Source: RCIO01 sp035555795 (GTDB lineage: Bacteria > Pseudomonadota > Alphaproteobacteria > Rhizobiales > Rhizobiaceae). Taken from it: a stretch of DNA of 64,000 bases. Of the stretch, positions 52,684 to 61,962 are shown piece after piece. The translations under genes were made by a program, and so were the position numbers. Under the pieces are notes generated by a model. The model ran no database searches and was not told the DNA's origin. It saw nothing but the letters and a program-made list of their open reading frames with translations. The DNA lies in NCBI GenBank assembly GCA_035555795.1, contig DATMGE010000048.1, positions 1 to 64,000 of the forward strand, written 5' to 3'. The first letter of the stretch is position 1. Each line of letters opens with the position of its first letter.

Positions 52684-53700
52684 TCCTTCTACAATTCGCC
52701 TAGGGCAGAGGACTACGTCGCTTATGCGGCGGCTTTCTTTCCGGAAGAACTTGAAGCTGCAAAGTCGTTCGGCGAAAAGCACGAAAAACCGTATATCACC
52801 TCGTCTGCGCATATTGCGGCCTACCTTGGCGTTTCATCTTCACTCATACGACAGATTATGCACAAGCCGGAGTATCATTATCGAACTTTTCCGATGAAAA
52901 AAAGTGACGGTAGTGATAGGTTGATATCGACACCAAAGACATATCTGAAGGTAATTCAGTGGTGGATTCTCGATAATATATTGGACGGATCACGGCTTGA
53001 TAATGCCGCCCATGGTTTTCGAAAAGGAAGAAGCTATTTTTCTAATGCGTATGCACATTTTGGATCAAAACATATTCTGAATGTTGACATTAAATCCTTC
53101 TTCGACAGCATACAGAGACATCATGTCTTGAGGGTCTTTTCCGATCTTGGTTACGAAGAGAATGGAAGCTTCGTCTTAACTGCTCTAGTCACCCGAAATG
53201 GAGTTGCACCTACTGGTGCACCCACAAGCCCGATGATAGCAAACTTAATATTCCGCGATGCCGACGAGCAGCTGTCGATCTTCGCAGCCGAAAACGGCCT
53301 GAAGTATACGAGATACGCTGATGACCTGACGTTTTCCGGCCAGGACAAGATTTCTCACAATGTGCTGGCTTCAGTTTCAAAGATCGTTGAGGCTACGGGT
53401 TTCGTTCTCAATGTTAAGAAGACGAAGTTTATGGGCCGGGGCGATCGGCAGGATGTCACGGGCCTTATTATCAACGATGGTCTCAATATGCCTCGAGAGT
53501 GGCGGAATTGGGCGCGCGGCTTCCTGCATCGCGTATCGCTAGATCCGTCCAGCTATGAAAGGGAAGTTCACCGAGTGCGCGGGATATATGGCATACTTAA
53601 GCAGATTGACGGCGATCATAGCAAAGCTTTGACGCGCGTTGCCCGCACCACTCTCAACACCATCGCTGCCTCGTCCGGCGTGAGAGATAGCAGTGCCTAG
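52672..53700 (+). CDS. retron reverse transcriptase
   Basis: A 342-residue reverse transcriptase without maturase or integrase domain. Motifs appear in order: RLISTPKTYLKVIQWWIL, the retron-specific NAAHGF (111-116), FFDSI in domain 3, VAPTGAPTSP (domain 4), YADD at 215-218 in KYTRYADDLTFSG, and VTGLIIND (262-269), a block diagnostic of retrons. It primes from the msr RNA and makes branched msDNA. TTG 52666 is also in frame but ATG 52672 is preferred. The effector pair lies upstream, so this is a type II-A-like anti-phage retron by gene content. Confidence 0.93.
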   Translation: MPPRSFYNSPRAEDYVAYAAAFFPEELEAAKSFGEKHEKPYITSSAHIAAYLGVSSSLIRQIMHKPEYHYRTFPMKKSDGSDRLISTPKTYLKVIQWWILDNILDGSRLDNAAHGFRKGRSYFSNAYAHFGSKHILNVDIKSFFDSIQRHHVLRVFSDLGYEENGSFVLTALVTRNGVAPTGAPTSPMIANLIFRDADEQLSIFAAENGLKYTRYADDLTFSGQDKISHNVLASVSKIVEATGFVLNVKKTKFMGRGDRQDVTGLIINDGLNMPREWRNWARGFLHRVSLDPSSYEREVHRVRGIYGILKQIDGDHSKALTRVARTTLNTIAASSGVRDSSA

Positions 53701-53925
53701 GCTGATTATTTGACGAAGCGCTGCCTAATTAACAGACGACTCTGCGGCTTACTCGACACTCCGGAAGTCCTTACCCCTGCTGGCGATTGTCACTGCCTTC
53801 GAGTGCTGCCGCATCGCTTGCCAGCGCCATCGGCACGATCCAGCCACACAGCCCCTCCGGAAACCTCCTTGGCCCCTTCTCGGAGGCATCCTACGCGTCA
53901 TAGGCACAGGTGAAGGAGGTGCTTA

Positions 53926-54912
53926 ATGGCGACGATCCGCCGGCTCAGAGGTCGATGGCAAGCGCAGGTCAGACGTAAAGGAATTCCCCCGCGTGCCAAG
54001 AGTTTCGATGCGAAAGCCGATGCCGAGAAGTGGGCGCGCAACCTTGAGGCCGAACTGGATCGTTGCGGCAATCTGCCGGACACGCGTCTCGCGGAACAGA
54101 TGACCGTCCGTGAACTGTTCCAGCGCTACCTGCGCGAGATCACGCCCGAGAAGCGCTCGGCGTCGAGTGAGACCTATCGCATCAGGGCGATCATGAAGCG
54201 CTCGATTGCTCATCGGACGCTGGCGCTGCTGACACCGCAGCATATCGCTACCTACCGCGACGAGCGGATGGCGGAAGTATCCGCCGGGACGGTGATCCGC
54301 GAACTGAACTCGCTAGGACACGCCATCGACATCGCGCGCAAGGAGTGGGGCGTGCATCTGCCGCAGAACCCCTGCCGTCTGATCCGTCGCCCCAAGACAC
54401 CACGCGGCCGGGATCGCCGTCTTGGGCCTGACGAGGAACAGCGTCTTCTCGACGCTGCCGATAAGGGTCGCAATCCGTTCATGCGCCCGCTCGTCATCGT
54501 CGCGTTGGAGACAGCCATGCGACAGGGAGAACTGCTCGGGCTTACTTGGTCGAACCTCGATCTGGATCGACGCATTGCTCATCTGCCGGTCACGAAGAAC
54601 GGCGATGCGCGGAACGTGCCTCTGTCCTCGCGCGCCGTCACAGTGCTACGGGCTCTCCGGAGCACCAGCAGCGGCGAGCAGGTCTTCCCGACAACGAAGA
54701 GTGCAGTAGGACAAGCGTGGCTGCATCTGCGACAGCGTGCCGGCTCTTCGGATCTGCATTTCCACGATCTCCGCCACGAAGCCGTGACGCGTCTGCTCGA
54801 AAGGGGCTGGAACGTGATCGAGGTCGCAACGGTATCCGGTCACAAGGAACTCAAGATGCTCCAGCGCTATTCGCATTTACGTGCGGAGGATCTGGTGGAA
54901 CGACTAGGCTAG
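53926..54912 (+). CDS. tyrosine recombinase/phage-type integrase
   Basis: Site-specific integrase of 328 residues with an N-terminal arm- and core-binding region and the catalytic residues Arg199 (TAMRQGELLG), Lys224, His280 and Arg283 (HDLR), His306 (SGHKEL) and Tyr315 (RYSH). It opens MATIRRLRGRWQAQVRRKG, an Arm-DNA-type strand. AAGGAGGTG precedes the ATG. It is the only such integrase here and probably brought in the retron segment, using the tRNA-Arg half at 50422 or the 12-base repeat as attachment site. Confidence 0.93.
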   Translation: MATIRRLRGRWQAQVRRKGIPPRAKSFDAKADAEKWARNLEAELDRCGNLPDTRLAEQMTVRELFQRYLREITPEKRSASSETYRIRAIMKRSIAHRTLALLTPQHIATYRDERMAEVSAGTVIRELNSLGHAIDIARKEWGVHLPQNPCRLIRRPKTPRGRDRRLGPDEEQRLLDAADKGRNPFMRPLVIVALETAMRQGELLGLTWSNLDLDRRIAHLPVTKNGDARNVPLSSRAVTVLRALRSTSSGEQVFPTTKSAVGQAWLHLRQRAGSSDLHFHDLRHEAVTRLLERGWNVIEVATVSGHKELKMLQRYSHLRAEDLVERLG

Positions 54913-55745
54913 ACGCATCTTTTCGCTATAAAGTCTTAGTATTTCTCTTCAAACACTTTAAATCGAAGTCCTAGAAATATCCGCCAACCGTGATCCGGAT
55001 GCACTTTGACTTCCAACGTGTCGGGGCACCTAAGCACCTATATTCAATCCGATAAAGCTTACATCATGTCAAACTCCGTGTTTAACCAACTGCATTAGCA
55101 CTTGACTGACGGCTCTCTAAATTTACCAAAAGTTGACGAAAAGGATACAAAAAACATTTGCATATCCGTCAACTAAGCATCGTCAGCAAGAAATGTGCTG
55201 CTGATCCCGCTTCGGGTGCGATCGCGAGAGTAATCTTTCACGCGCCTTGGTCGTCGCAGCAATTGGCGCGATAGGTAGATATCACACTTGACGCAGCAAT
55301 CCGGTGAACGGTCACATATCCGCGGATATTCATGGAGAAACGGCATCTTATTACTATTCTTATTTTTCGGAACTGTTTTTGACGCATCATCAGATCTCAC
55401 GATTTGCGAGCGATCGAGGATCACCTCCTGCTGGTCGGCAGTATACCGCTGAGCGTCGTCGCAATGGATAGGTCTAGAACGCGCCGACTAGCCCGAGCTC
55501 GCAGATGCAACGTCTATTGAAGCTCTCATAATAAGTTGAGGCACCGCTCCCATCGGTAGCGTTCCATTTATCGTGCGGATTCGTGGTATACTCTATGACT
55601 ATGAGCGAATGGCCAGCCAGTCATCCAAGCTGAATGCCACCTGCGGCGGCCTACGGAGAACTGGCGTGTGTCATGCGAATAGATCGCAATACGAGCGCCG
55701 ACGACGAGTCTACCCTTCACCCTACATGTCCGGTGACTTGCGGGA
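54913..55745. other. A+T-rich gap behind the integrase
   Basis: No convincing gene. The repeat ATCCGGATGCAC lies at 54993-55004. The A+T-rich part ends near 55400, after which composition returns towards that of the host. Open frames of up to about 85 residues lack ribosome sites or family features. Confidence 0.6.
54993..55004. repeat. right copy of 12-base direct repeat ATCCGGATGCAC
   Basis: Identical to 50414-50425 and about 80 bases after the integrase stop. The two copies bracket a 4.6-kb segment with the retron and integrase. Confidence 0.4.
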
Positions 55746-56615
55746 TCAGCCCTTCGCGTTGTCCCGAAGGAAGGCCTGGATGATCGACGCGCAACCGGAG
55801 TCCTCCGTGCCAATGCTCAGCACTGGCGAGACGTGATTGTGCCCTTCCAGCAGCGCAAAACGCGGCGCGGTTCCGTTCACCTCCCATAGCTTTGCTGCAA
55901 GCTCGAAAGTCGGCACGGCTAGAATGGCAGGGTCGAACTGGGAGACGAGCAGGAGAAACGGCGTATCTGAACGCCGCACGTGGCTGAGCGGCGAGCGCTC
56001 GGCAAAGGTTTCTGGATCGTCGCTGAAATAGGCGACGATGTTGGCGGCCAGATTGCCTGCATGCAGGCAATAGACGCCGCTTGCCAGCACGACGGAAGAA
56101 ATGCCTTTCGGCTCCTGCTCTTGCGGATCGAAGAACCAGGCCAGCGTGTGCGCCGCGCCGGCTGACTGGCCGAAAACGCTGACGTCCTGCGCATTGGCGC
56201 CGAGCTCGTCCGCATTCTCCTGCAGCCAGCGCACCGCAAGCCCGACATCCTTATGGCCGGCGGGCCAGCGATGGGCGGGCGCCAGCCGGTAGTCCATCAC
56301 CGCAACCACGAAGCCGCGGCGCGCGAAGTGACGACCGAGATTGGCATAGAACCCGTCCCGGCCATCCTTGCTGCCGGCAACGAAGCCTCCGCCCGGCACA
56401 AACAACAGAATGCGCCGCCGCGCCGGGTTTTCGTCCGTCGCGTAGAGGTCGAGCTTCTGCCTCTCCCCCGGCCCATAGGCGATGTCGGGCCGGACGGAGA
56501 TGCCTTCGCCGTCGTCGGTCAGCAGCGGGCGGTAAAGCGCGCGCGTTTCCTTTGCCACCTCGATGTCGAAGCGCGTGCCGATTGCCGCCAGGCGCTGTCT
56601 GATCTCCGCCGTCAT
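55746..56615 (-). CDS. alpha/beta hydrolase (esterase/lipase, HSL-like)
   Basis: A 289-residue alpha/beta hydrolase. The oxyanion region LLFVPGGGFVAGSKD replaces the common HGGG, the nucleophile elbow is VFGQSAGAAH, the acid lies in LLVSQFDPAI and the His in LLEGHNHVSP. It resembles carboxylesterases of the hormone-sensitive-lipase type acting on small esters. GGAGGG precedes the ATG. It follows the luciferase-like gene after 28 bases in one operon and has host-like GC content. Confidence 0.9.
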   Translation of the reverse strand: MTAEIRQRLAAIGTRFDIEVAKETRALYRPLLTDDGEGISVRPDIAYGPGERQKLDLYATDENPARRRILLFVPGGGFVAGSKDGRDGFYANLGRHFARRGFVVAVMDYRLAPAHRWPAGHKDVGLAVRWLQENADELGANAQDVSVFGQSAGAAHTLAWFFDPQEQEPKGISSVVLASGVYCLHAGNLAANIVAYFSDDPETFAERSPLSHVRRSDTPFLLLVSQFDPAILAVPTFELAAKLWEVNGTAPRFALLEGHNHVSPVLSIGTEDSGCASIIQAFLRDNAKG

Positions 56616-56643
56616 CCCTGTCCCTCCAGCCCTGCCGCTTCCA

Positions 56644-57648
56644 TCACCTGAATGCCGGCATCACGTCCTGCGCAAACAATCCGACCGACCTCGCGCTTTC
56701 CTCGAAGGTCATGTTGCCGAAGGCGAAGCGGCCAATGAGATAGTCCGCGCCCGACGTTTCGATCTCCTGCGCGACCCATGCGCGGGCACCGGCCGGGTCT
56801 CCCATGAACATGGTTCCGCTCGCCATCTTCTCCGCCATCTGGGGGTCCTGCATGCGCGGATCGAACTTGTTCCACAGGTAGTTGAACTTCTCCACCCATG
56901 TGCGGTGGTGGCGCATGCCCGTTTCGCGGGCACGTTCCGCATTCTCGTCAAGGAAGATACCGCGCATGATGCCGGTCTTCGGTTGCGGTTTGCTGCTCGC
57001 ACCATGATGCTCACGCCAAGTGCGACGAAAGATGTCAATGATCGGAGCCGCCGCCGCCGCAGGCTTGTTCAGCACGAGATTGAGACCGCGGCGCGCCGCG
57101 TCTGCTGCACCGGCTTCGTTGCCGGTCGCGAACCACATCGGCGGCAGAGGTTTCTGGTAGGGCGAAAGCTCGATGGGCACGCTGCGATATTTGAAGAATT
57201 CGCCGCTGAAATCGACGCGATCCTGGGTCAGCGCGGCAAGCAGCACCTGCAGACCCTCGCGGAACTTGTGCGGCGCATCGAGGTGCGAAACGTTGTAATA
57301 GGCAAGTTCGTAAGGCGAGATGCCGCGCCCGACGGCAAATTCGTAGCGGCCCTTGGTCATGTGATCGATCATGCAGATCTCGCTGGCGAGACGCAGCGGA
57401 TCGTAAAGCGGCAGCACTAGCACCATGGGCGCGAAGCGCAGCTTCGTCGTGACCTGTGATGCGGCAGCGATAAAGATGTTGGGCGACGGGGCCAGCCCAA
57501 GCGGCGTGAAGTGATGCTCCGTCACATGGTAGGCGTAGAAGCCGGCTTCGTCATATATCCGAGCCAGCTTGAGGCGGGCTTCGAACGTTTCGTGCGCCGG
57601 CGCGTCCTGCTTGTCGATATGGTCTGCCGCACCGAACAGTATCTTCAT
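56644..57648 (-). CDS. LLM-class flavin-dependent monooxygenase-like protein
   Basis: Luciferase-like monooxygenase fold of about 334 residues: AYHVTEHHFTPLGLAPSPN, then MVLVLPLYDPLRLASEICMI and GRYEFAVGRGISPYEL are the usual FMN-binding blocks. Such enzymes oxidise diverse substrates with FMNH2 and O2. Two ATGs six bases apart are possible; 57648 sits nine bases after GGAGG and is preferred. It is first of a two-gene operon with a hydrolase, which suggests oxidative cleavage followed by ester or lactone hydrolysis, as in Baeyer-Villiger-type pathways; this is inference. Confidence 0.9.
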   Translation of the reverse strand: MKILFGAADHIDKQDAPAHETFEARLKLARIYDEAGFYAYHVTEHHFTPLGLAPSPNIFIAAASQVTTKLRFAPMVLVLPLYDPLRLASEICMIDHMTKGRYEFAVGRGISPYELAYYNVSHLDAPHKFREGLQVLLAALTQDRVDFSGEFFKYRSVPIELSPYQKPLPPMWFATGNEAGAADAARRGLNLVLNKPAAAAAPIIDIFRRTWREHHGASSKPQPKTGIMRGIFLDENAERARETGMRHHRTWVEKFNYLWNKFDPRMQDPQMAEKMASGTMFMGDPAGARAWVAQEIETSGADYLIGRFAFGNMTFEESARSVGLFAQDVMPAFR

Positions 57649-57979
57649 CGACATGTCCCTCCCAAGACATCGGACAAGGGCTATGGTTTGTCAGGGTGCC
57701 TGTCAACTGGCGCTCGTGCTGCGCTTACACCTCCTCGGCGTCTTTGCGTCTTCCAAAACCGCGCGACCGCCAAGACTTCAGCGCGTCTTGCTTGAGCGGC
57801 CGCCTAAAATCCGATGAACAAAATTCGCCACGTTCGGAGATCGTGTTCGTTACGAGCGCAATGCTGCGTCCAAGCCCGCAAGATAGAAAATTAGATGAGA
57901 TGACCGTAGAGGAAATACAGGAGCATAGGCGCAAGCAGTGCGCCGCGAGCAAGCGCCGGAAACGGGCACTCCACTTTTA
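57649..57979. other. gap between the monooxygenase gene and a small membrane protein gene
   Basis: Composition falls towards A+T after about 57760. A short basic open frame (about 57861-58040, plus strand) overlaps the following gene convergently and has no clear ribosome site; I do not call it. Confidence 0.5.
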
Positions 57980-58279
57980 TCAGCTACCCACCTTGGCCCT
58001 AGATTGTGCCAATTCTTCCGCCAGCAGCGCCGCTTTTTGACGGAGATCGTCCCGTCGAAAAGTCTCGCCGCTAGCGTGAGACTTGCCGTCAGCCCCAGCT
58101 TCCGTTTGTGACGTGGCATCCACCGGAGAAAGCGCGGCGATAACGATCAGAGCTACTAGGTTAAACAGGAAACCGAGAACAAACCAGCTGACGACATCCC
58201 GGTTTTTGTTGGATGCAAGGACAGCACAGCCACCTCCGAATATGACGCCACTCAGCCCAAGAACCAACAGCAATTCCAT
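57980..58279 (-). CDS. small membrane protein, hypothetical
   Basis: A 99-residue protein with two predicted membrane helices, LLLVLGLSGVIFGGGCAVLA and SWFVLGFLFNLVALIVIAAL, followed by a charged cytoplasmic tail with a basic-acidic helix. GGAGGAGAGG precedes the ATG. The two-helix pattern resembles small 'superinfection exclusion'-like or uncharacterised membrane proteins, but no specific family is recognised. It is divergent from the serine recombinase gene. Confidence 0.65.
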   Translation of the reverse strand: MELLLVLGLSGVIFGGGCAVLASNKNRDVVSWFVLGFLFNLVALIVIAALSPVDATSQTEAGADGKSHASGETFRRDDLRQKAALLAEELAQSRAKVGS

Positions 58280-58467
58280 CTTCCTCTCCTCCGAAAACCG
58301 TCGCGAGAGCGAAAGGGAACCTTTGTCCGATAGACCATCCTTGCGATTGCGGTCGTCGTTGCACTCTGGAATTTCAAAGGCTTCCGGGAGAGTGCAAATT
58401 TAAGCCCGACAGAGCGAAAAGGTTCCTTTATGTCAATGGCTTAGGTAGAAAATCAGGACGGATTAAC

Positions 58468-59031
58468 ATGAAGCTCATTGGATACGCTCGTGTATCGTCG
58501 ATGGAACAGAACCTCGACCTCCAGATTTTTGCGCTCAAAGCAGCCGGCTGCTCGCGGATATTTACTGACCATGGGTTATCCGGAGCAGACTTCCAACGCC
58601 CCGGCCTGCGCAAAGCACTCCGACAACTCAAAGAAGGCGACATGTTTACCGTATGGCGTCTCGATCGCCTCGGTCGATCTCTGATTGACCTTATCAGCAC
58701 GGTCAACGGATTCTCGAAGCGTGGCTGCGAATTTCGTTCGCTGACGGAGAACATAGATACATCAACATCAGGAGGTCGACTTCTATTCCACGTTATGGGC
58801 GCTATGGCCGAGTTCGAGCGATCCATCATAAGCGAGCGGACGAAAGCAGGAATGCAGGCAGCGCGCGCGCGCGGATCCGTTATCGGGCGACATCCATCCA
58901 TGACGATTGAACAGACCGAGATGGCACGACGAGCAATTGAGTTCGATCGGAGGCCTGCCTGGGAGGTTGCGGTTGAATATGGCGTGCACCCAAAGACATT
59001 GGCACGACTTCTCCGAGCTACGCGATCCTAG
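58468..59031 (+). CDS. serine recombinase (resolvase/invertase)
   Basis: A 187-residue resolvase/DNA invertase. Nucleophile Ser10 is in GYARVSS, followed by DLQIFALKAAGC, the RLDRLGRSLIDLI active-site helix and a C-terminal helix-turn-helix (AWEVAVEYGVHPKTLARLL). Size is that of Tn3-type resolvases. It may resolve cointegrates or dimers of the element that also carries the Rep-like protein downstream. A weak GGA precedes the ATG. It is in A+T-richer, island-like DNA. Confidence 0.92.
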   Translation: MKLIGYARVSSMEQNLDLQIFALKAAGCSRIFTDHGLSGADFQRPGLRKALRQLKEGDMFTVWRLDRLGRSLIDLISTVNGFSKRGCEFRSLTENIDTSTSGGRLLFHVMGAMAEFERSIISERTKAGMQAARARGSVIGRHPSMTIEQTEMARRAIEFDRRPAWEVAVEYGVHPKTLARLLRATRS

Positions 59032-59428
59032 ACGCCACTGCTGCTGCCTTATCGGGCCTGCGCTCAATGGCGGTCAACATGTCGGAACCGGCGGACGAGT
59101 GCTCCTAGGTTGTTGCGCTGTGAAATTCGCTCCCTGGTGCGGGAGCATCTACCAGAAGAGCGCAGGAGACCCAGGGCTGGCTCGGCATTTCTTCGCAATG
59201 TTCCGACCGGCGAACTTATCGGAGTCAGCCAGCGAGCTTCTGCGAGGCAGAACGCTATCGCACAGCGCATTGGTTCAGTCCTCCAATATCGTTCACCAAT
59301 CTTTCGCCTTCTCAATGTCAACGGCTCTGAGGCACGTTGGCCGAATGGTGAAGATTGTGATTTCCCGGCGTTAACGGCCATCGGCGTGTCGAGACATCGC
59401 CCACAACATCAGGACATGCCCCGTGTGA

Positions 59429-59460
59429 GTCACAGAAGCCCGCTGGCGAGCTTCTGTGAC
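59429..59460. terminator. 11-bp inverted repeat, terminator-like
   Basis: GTCACAGAAGC and GCTTCTGTGAC surround a 10-base loop; GGTTTTCGG follows on the plus strand. Confidence 0.5.
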
Positions 59461-59733
59461 GGTTTTCGGAAAGTATTCTCCTATCCCTGGACGGCATGCA
59501 TTCTTGTATCCCATTTTCGCTTAGGCATGTTCTTCTAGACGACGCAGGAATTTTTTGATCACCGCGGATAGTTTACGAAGAACTGAACCGGGTGGCGGCT
59601 TCAGTTTCCGGAGAACCTTTTAAGATAAATCTGTTAGACACATTTGTATCTTATAAATTTATCTGTAAAGATAATATATAATATAGTCCTATGGAACACA
59701 TTTGGCTTCACTTACCATTACCGGAGAGATAAG

Positions 59734-59759
59734 CGTTCCGCTCAGAACCAGGCGGAACG
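59734..59759. repeat. hairpin CGTTCCGC/GCGGAACG upstream of the Rep-like gene
   Basis: Perfect 8-bp arms with a 10-base loop (TCAGAACCAG), followed by ATTTGTTTTC. It lies next to the A+T-rich tract and could be part of a rolling-circle or transfer origin, or a terminator. Confidence 0.45.
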
Positions 59760-59998
59760 GATTTGTTTTCACAAACTTCTGAAAATCTGATTACGTCCAC
59801 GGGGTTACAATAAACTTGAGCGCAAGTTGATTAAACAGGATGAAAAATATTTCAAAAAGTTTCGATAGGCTGGTCTTCAACCTGCTATACTGTCTGGGCG
59901 CACCGTTCGCAGCGCAGCGGATGGATAGATCGCGGCCGGCATTTCTTCTCACTCGGTGCCGGTCGCTTATCTTCGAGTGAGAGTGAGAGACGTGAGAA

Positions 59999-61462
59999 AT
60001 GTCATGCGAAATTACAGGTGAGTTGACACCTGCCGACTTGGCCGCGTTGCGCGACCTTGACGCTTCCGTCGCGACCAGCCGCCCGAACACCAAACGCAAG
60101 CGCCAGACTTATGCGCCAAAGTATCGTGAGCGGCCCAGCTTCCCTTCCCCACTTCCCAAAACCTCGCATTCCGAGAACGACCCGTTGCACCCATCGGCGA
60201 CTCACAGCGAAGCACCGAGACGCCCCGTCTACAGCGGGTGCTCGCCGACCATTCGCGCGATGATGGAGCGAATTCACGGCGACAAAATTGGTTCAAAAGA
60301 CGATGCGGAAAAAGCCGCGCAACCCCAGGGGCTACAAGGCGTTGCGCGTGATCTGACATCACGTTGTCCAGTAGGCCCCAACACCCCACCCTCAGCCACA
60401 CATCACACCACACCCCGACCTACCTCTCCAGCTACTCCCGCACCTCGTCATTCCCCTACGCCTTCCACCTCCCGCGCCTGGCGTTCCCTTTGGACGCACC
60501 AGAAACTCCCTATCGCCTATGAGGTGGCACAGCGCGCGGGCTGGCTGGCCTTTTCCCTGGATCTCGGCAAAGGCCAGGAGGTCAAGATCCTGTCGCACGT
60601 AGATCCGGCCGACCATCTGCGGCGCCGGCTTTCCCAGGCCCTCAAGAACACATTCGGCCGGTCGATCCCGTTCGGCTTCTCGATCGAGATTGCCCTTAAG
60701 ACCGGCAAGCCGCACCTCCACGGCGTAATCCAGCATCCCGGCGCTGGAGAGGATACCAGGGAACGCCTCGTCGAGGCCCTGAGGAGGGCAGGGGGTCGCA
60801 TCAAGGGCAGGGTAGGCAGTCGACAAGCCAAGCTCACGGCAATCACCTCCGGCACCGGATGGGCGCGCTACGGCCTGAAAGACTTCGACGAGGCGGCTCG
60901 CTACCTCGGCACTGGGAAGATCATTTTTCTTTCGACCGAACTGACGCGGCTTGCCCGTGAGCTACATGCTGGAAATGCAAGCAAAATCCAGGCTGGCAGT
61001 CAGTCACTAATGACTGATTATCTTTTTAAATCAAATGCTTACGTCGAAATGCGACTGGACAAGCTCCCGGAAATGACTCAGATTCCGCCCATCAACGGAT
61101 TGAGGACCATCATGCAGTCAGACGACATTCTCCCGGAAATTCGATTTCACGACCTCGCTCGCCATATCGCCGGCATTCTCCAGGTGCGGCGCGCCAGCCT
61201 GTTCAACGAGGGGTTTGGCACCGAGAAAGATCTCCACGACGCAATCCATGTCGGCCTACGCGCATACGGGGCGGATCTCGGCGACTACGCCTTCAACCCC
61301 GAGGCTGGCCTGATCGAGCCGACCCGACGCGCGGATCTGGTGAAGGCGCTCGCGGGATTGGACACCAGCCCGTTTGATGGACGCTTCGATCCGAGTGACG
61401 TGGTGTTTGTGCTGGCGGAAGTCGGCGACGTGCTCCCGGCGAGTGTGCAGCACGCCGCATAA
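59999..61462 (+). CDS. HUH-endonuclease-like replication initiator/relaxase
   Basis: The N-terminal 165 residues are low-complexity, rich in Pro, Ser and Thr. Then follows a compact domain with SLDLGKGQEVKILSHVDPAD, IEIALKTGKPHLHGVI (His239 and His241, the HUH pair) and GWARYGLKDFDEAARYLGTG with tyrosines 291 and 302 as candidate nucleophiles. This order is seen in HUH Rep proteins of rolling-circle elements and some transfer initiators. The C-terminal 170 residues are of unknown function. GAGA before ATG is weak. The gene lies in A+T-richer DNA behind a structured region. Rep versus relaxase cannot be settled from sequence alone. Confidence 0.65.
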   Translation: MSCEITGELTPADLAALRDLDASVATSRPNTKRKRQTYAPKYRERPSFPSPLPKTSHSENDPLHPSATHSEAPRRPVYSGCSPTIRAMMERIHGDKIGSKDDAEKAAQPQGLQGVARDLTSRCPVGPNTPPSATHHTTPRPTSPATPAPRHSPTPSTSRAWRSLWTHQKLPIAYEVAQRAGWLAFSLDLGKGQEVKILSHVDPADHLRRRLSQALKNTFGRSIPFGFSIEIALKTGKPHLHGVIQHPGAGEDTRERLVEALRRAGGRIKGRVGSRQAKLTAITSGTGWARYGLKDFDEAARYLGTGKIIFLSTELTRLARELHAGNASKIQAGSQSLMTDYLFKSNAYVEMRLDKLPEMTQIPPINGLRTIMQSDDILPEIRFHDLARHIAGILQVRRASLFNEGFGTEKDLHDAIHVGLRAYGADLGDYAFNPEAGLIEPTRRADLVKALAGLDTSPFDGRFDPSDVVFVLAEVGDVLPASVQHAA

Positions 61463-61507
61463 TCTCCGAGACCTATGCGCTTGGACGCGCGACAGGCTAA
61501 CGAGGTA

Positions 61508-61523
61508 ATGCAATTAATTGCAT
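61508..61523. repeat. 16-bp palindrome after the Rep-like gene
   Basis: ATGCAATTAATTGCAT is perfectly palindromic and lies 45 bases after the Rep-like stop. It could be an operator of a small regulator. Confidence 0.5.
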
Positions 61524-61685
61524 ATGAAGCCCCCCCCCAATGAGTTTCACGTGCAATGTGAATGCAGCATTGCAACCGGTTTCAAAATTGATTTTGTTTC
61601 AGGTGAAACACGTGCTTACATATTTGGGTGTTGGTGACAAATGACCCGCCAAGGCGGCGCGCAAGCGCTGTGTTGCCGACATGCG

Positions 61686-61711
61686 AAAGGGCGGACTTTC
61701 GCCCGCCCTTT
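61686..61711 (+). terminator. terminator-like hairpin
   Basis: AAAGGGCGG and CCGCCCTTT surround an 8-base loop, then CTTGG. It may end the Rep-like transcript. Confidence 0.6.
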
Positions 61712-61962
61712 CTTGGGTATCGTCAGATACCGGGCAGCCTGGGCTGAGAAGGCGGCTTCCGTTTTACACGGATGGGAAATGCCTTCTTCCCATACTGCCA
61801 AGCGTAAATCCGCTTCCCATTACGGAGGCGGATAGAGGTAGCAAAGATGATGTCGACATCGTCGGCGCTCATATTTGTTCTCCGCGCTGGAGGTTGCGCT
61901 ACCCCTTGTGCCGCACGGCTCGTAATCGTTGGCGCAAGGGGTAGTCTTCACAAAGGTTCGGC

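Larger units (their letters stand above)
59032..59998. other. non-coding stretch before the Rep-like gene, possible replication origin
   Basis: No consistent gene. The first 450 bases allow several overlapping open frames on both strands without ribosome sites. It carries two strong hairpins: 59429-59460 and 59734-59759. The part 59630-59700 is very A+T-rich, with ATAATATATAATATAG-type sequence. Such DNA beside an HUH protein gene could be an origin or transfer origin. Confidence 0.45.
61463..61962. other. intergenic region with palindromes
   Basis: Contains a perfect 16-bp palindrome, a run of nine C residues (61530-61538), GTTTCA-based inverted repeats near 61546-61615 and a terminator-like hairpin at 61686-61711. 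A 64-residue frame (61641-61835) runs through the hairpin and is not convincing. Confidence 0.5.

Noticed and set aside
57861..58040. Short basic open frame on the plus strand
   Set aside because: Overlaps the small membrane protein gene convergently, without a ribosome site.
59110..59538. Open frame of 142 residues before the Rep-like gene
   Set aside because: Competing frames of equal length on both strands, no ribosome site, and an 11-bp hairpin inside it.
61641..61835. 64-residue open frame
   Set aside because: Contains the terminator-like hairpin 61686-61711 and shows no protein-like pattern.
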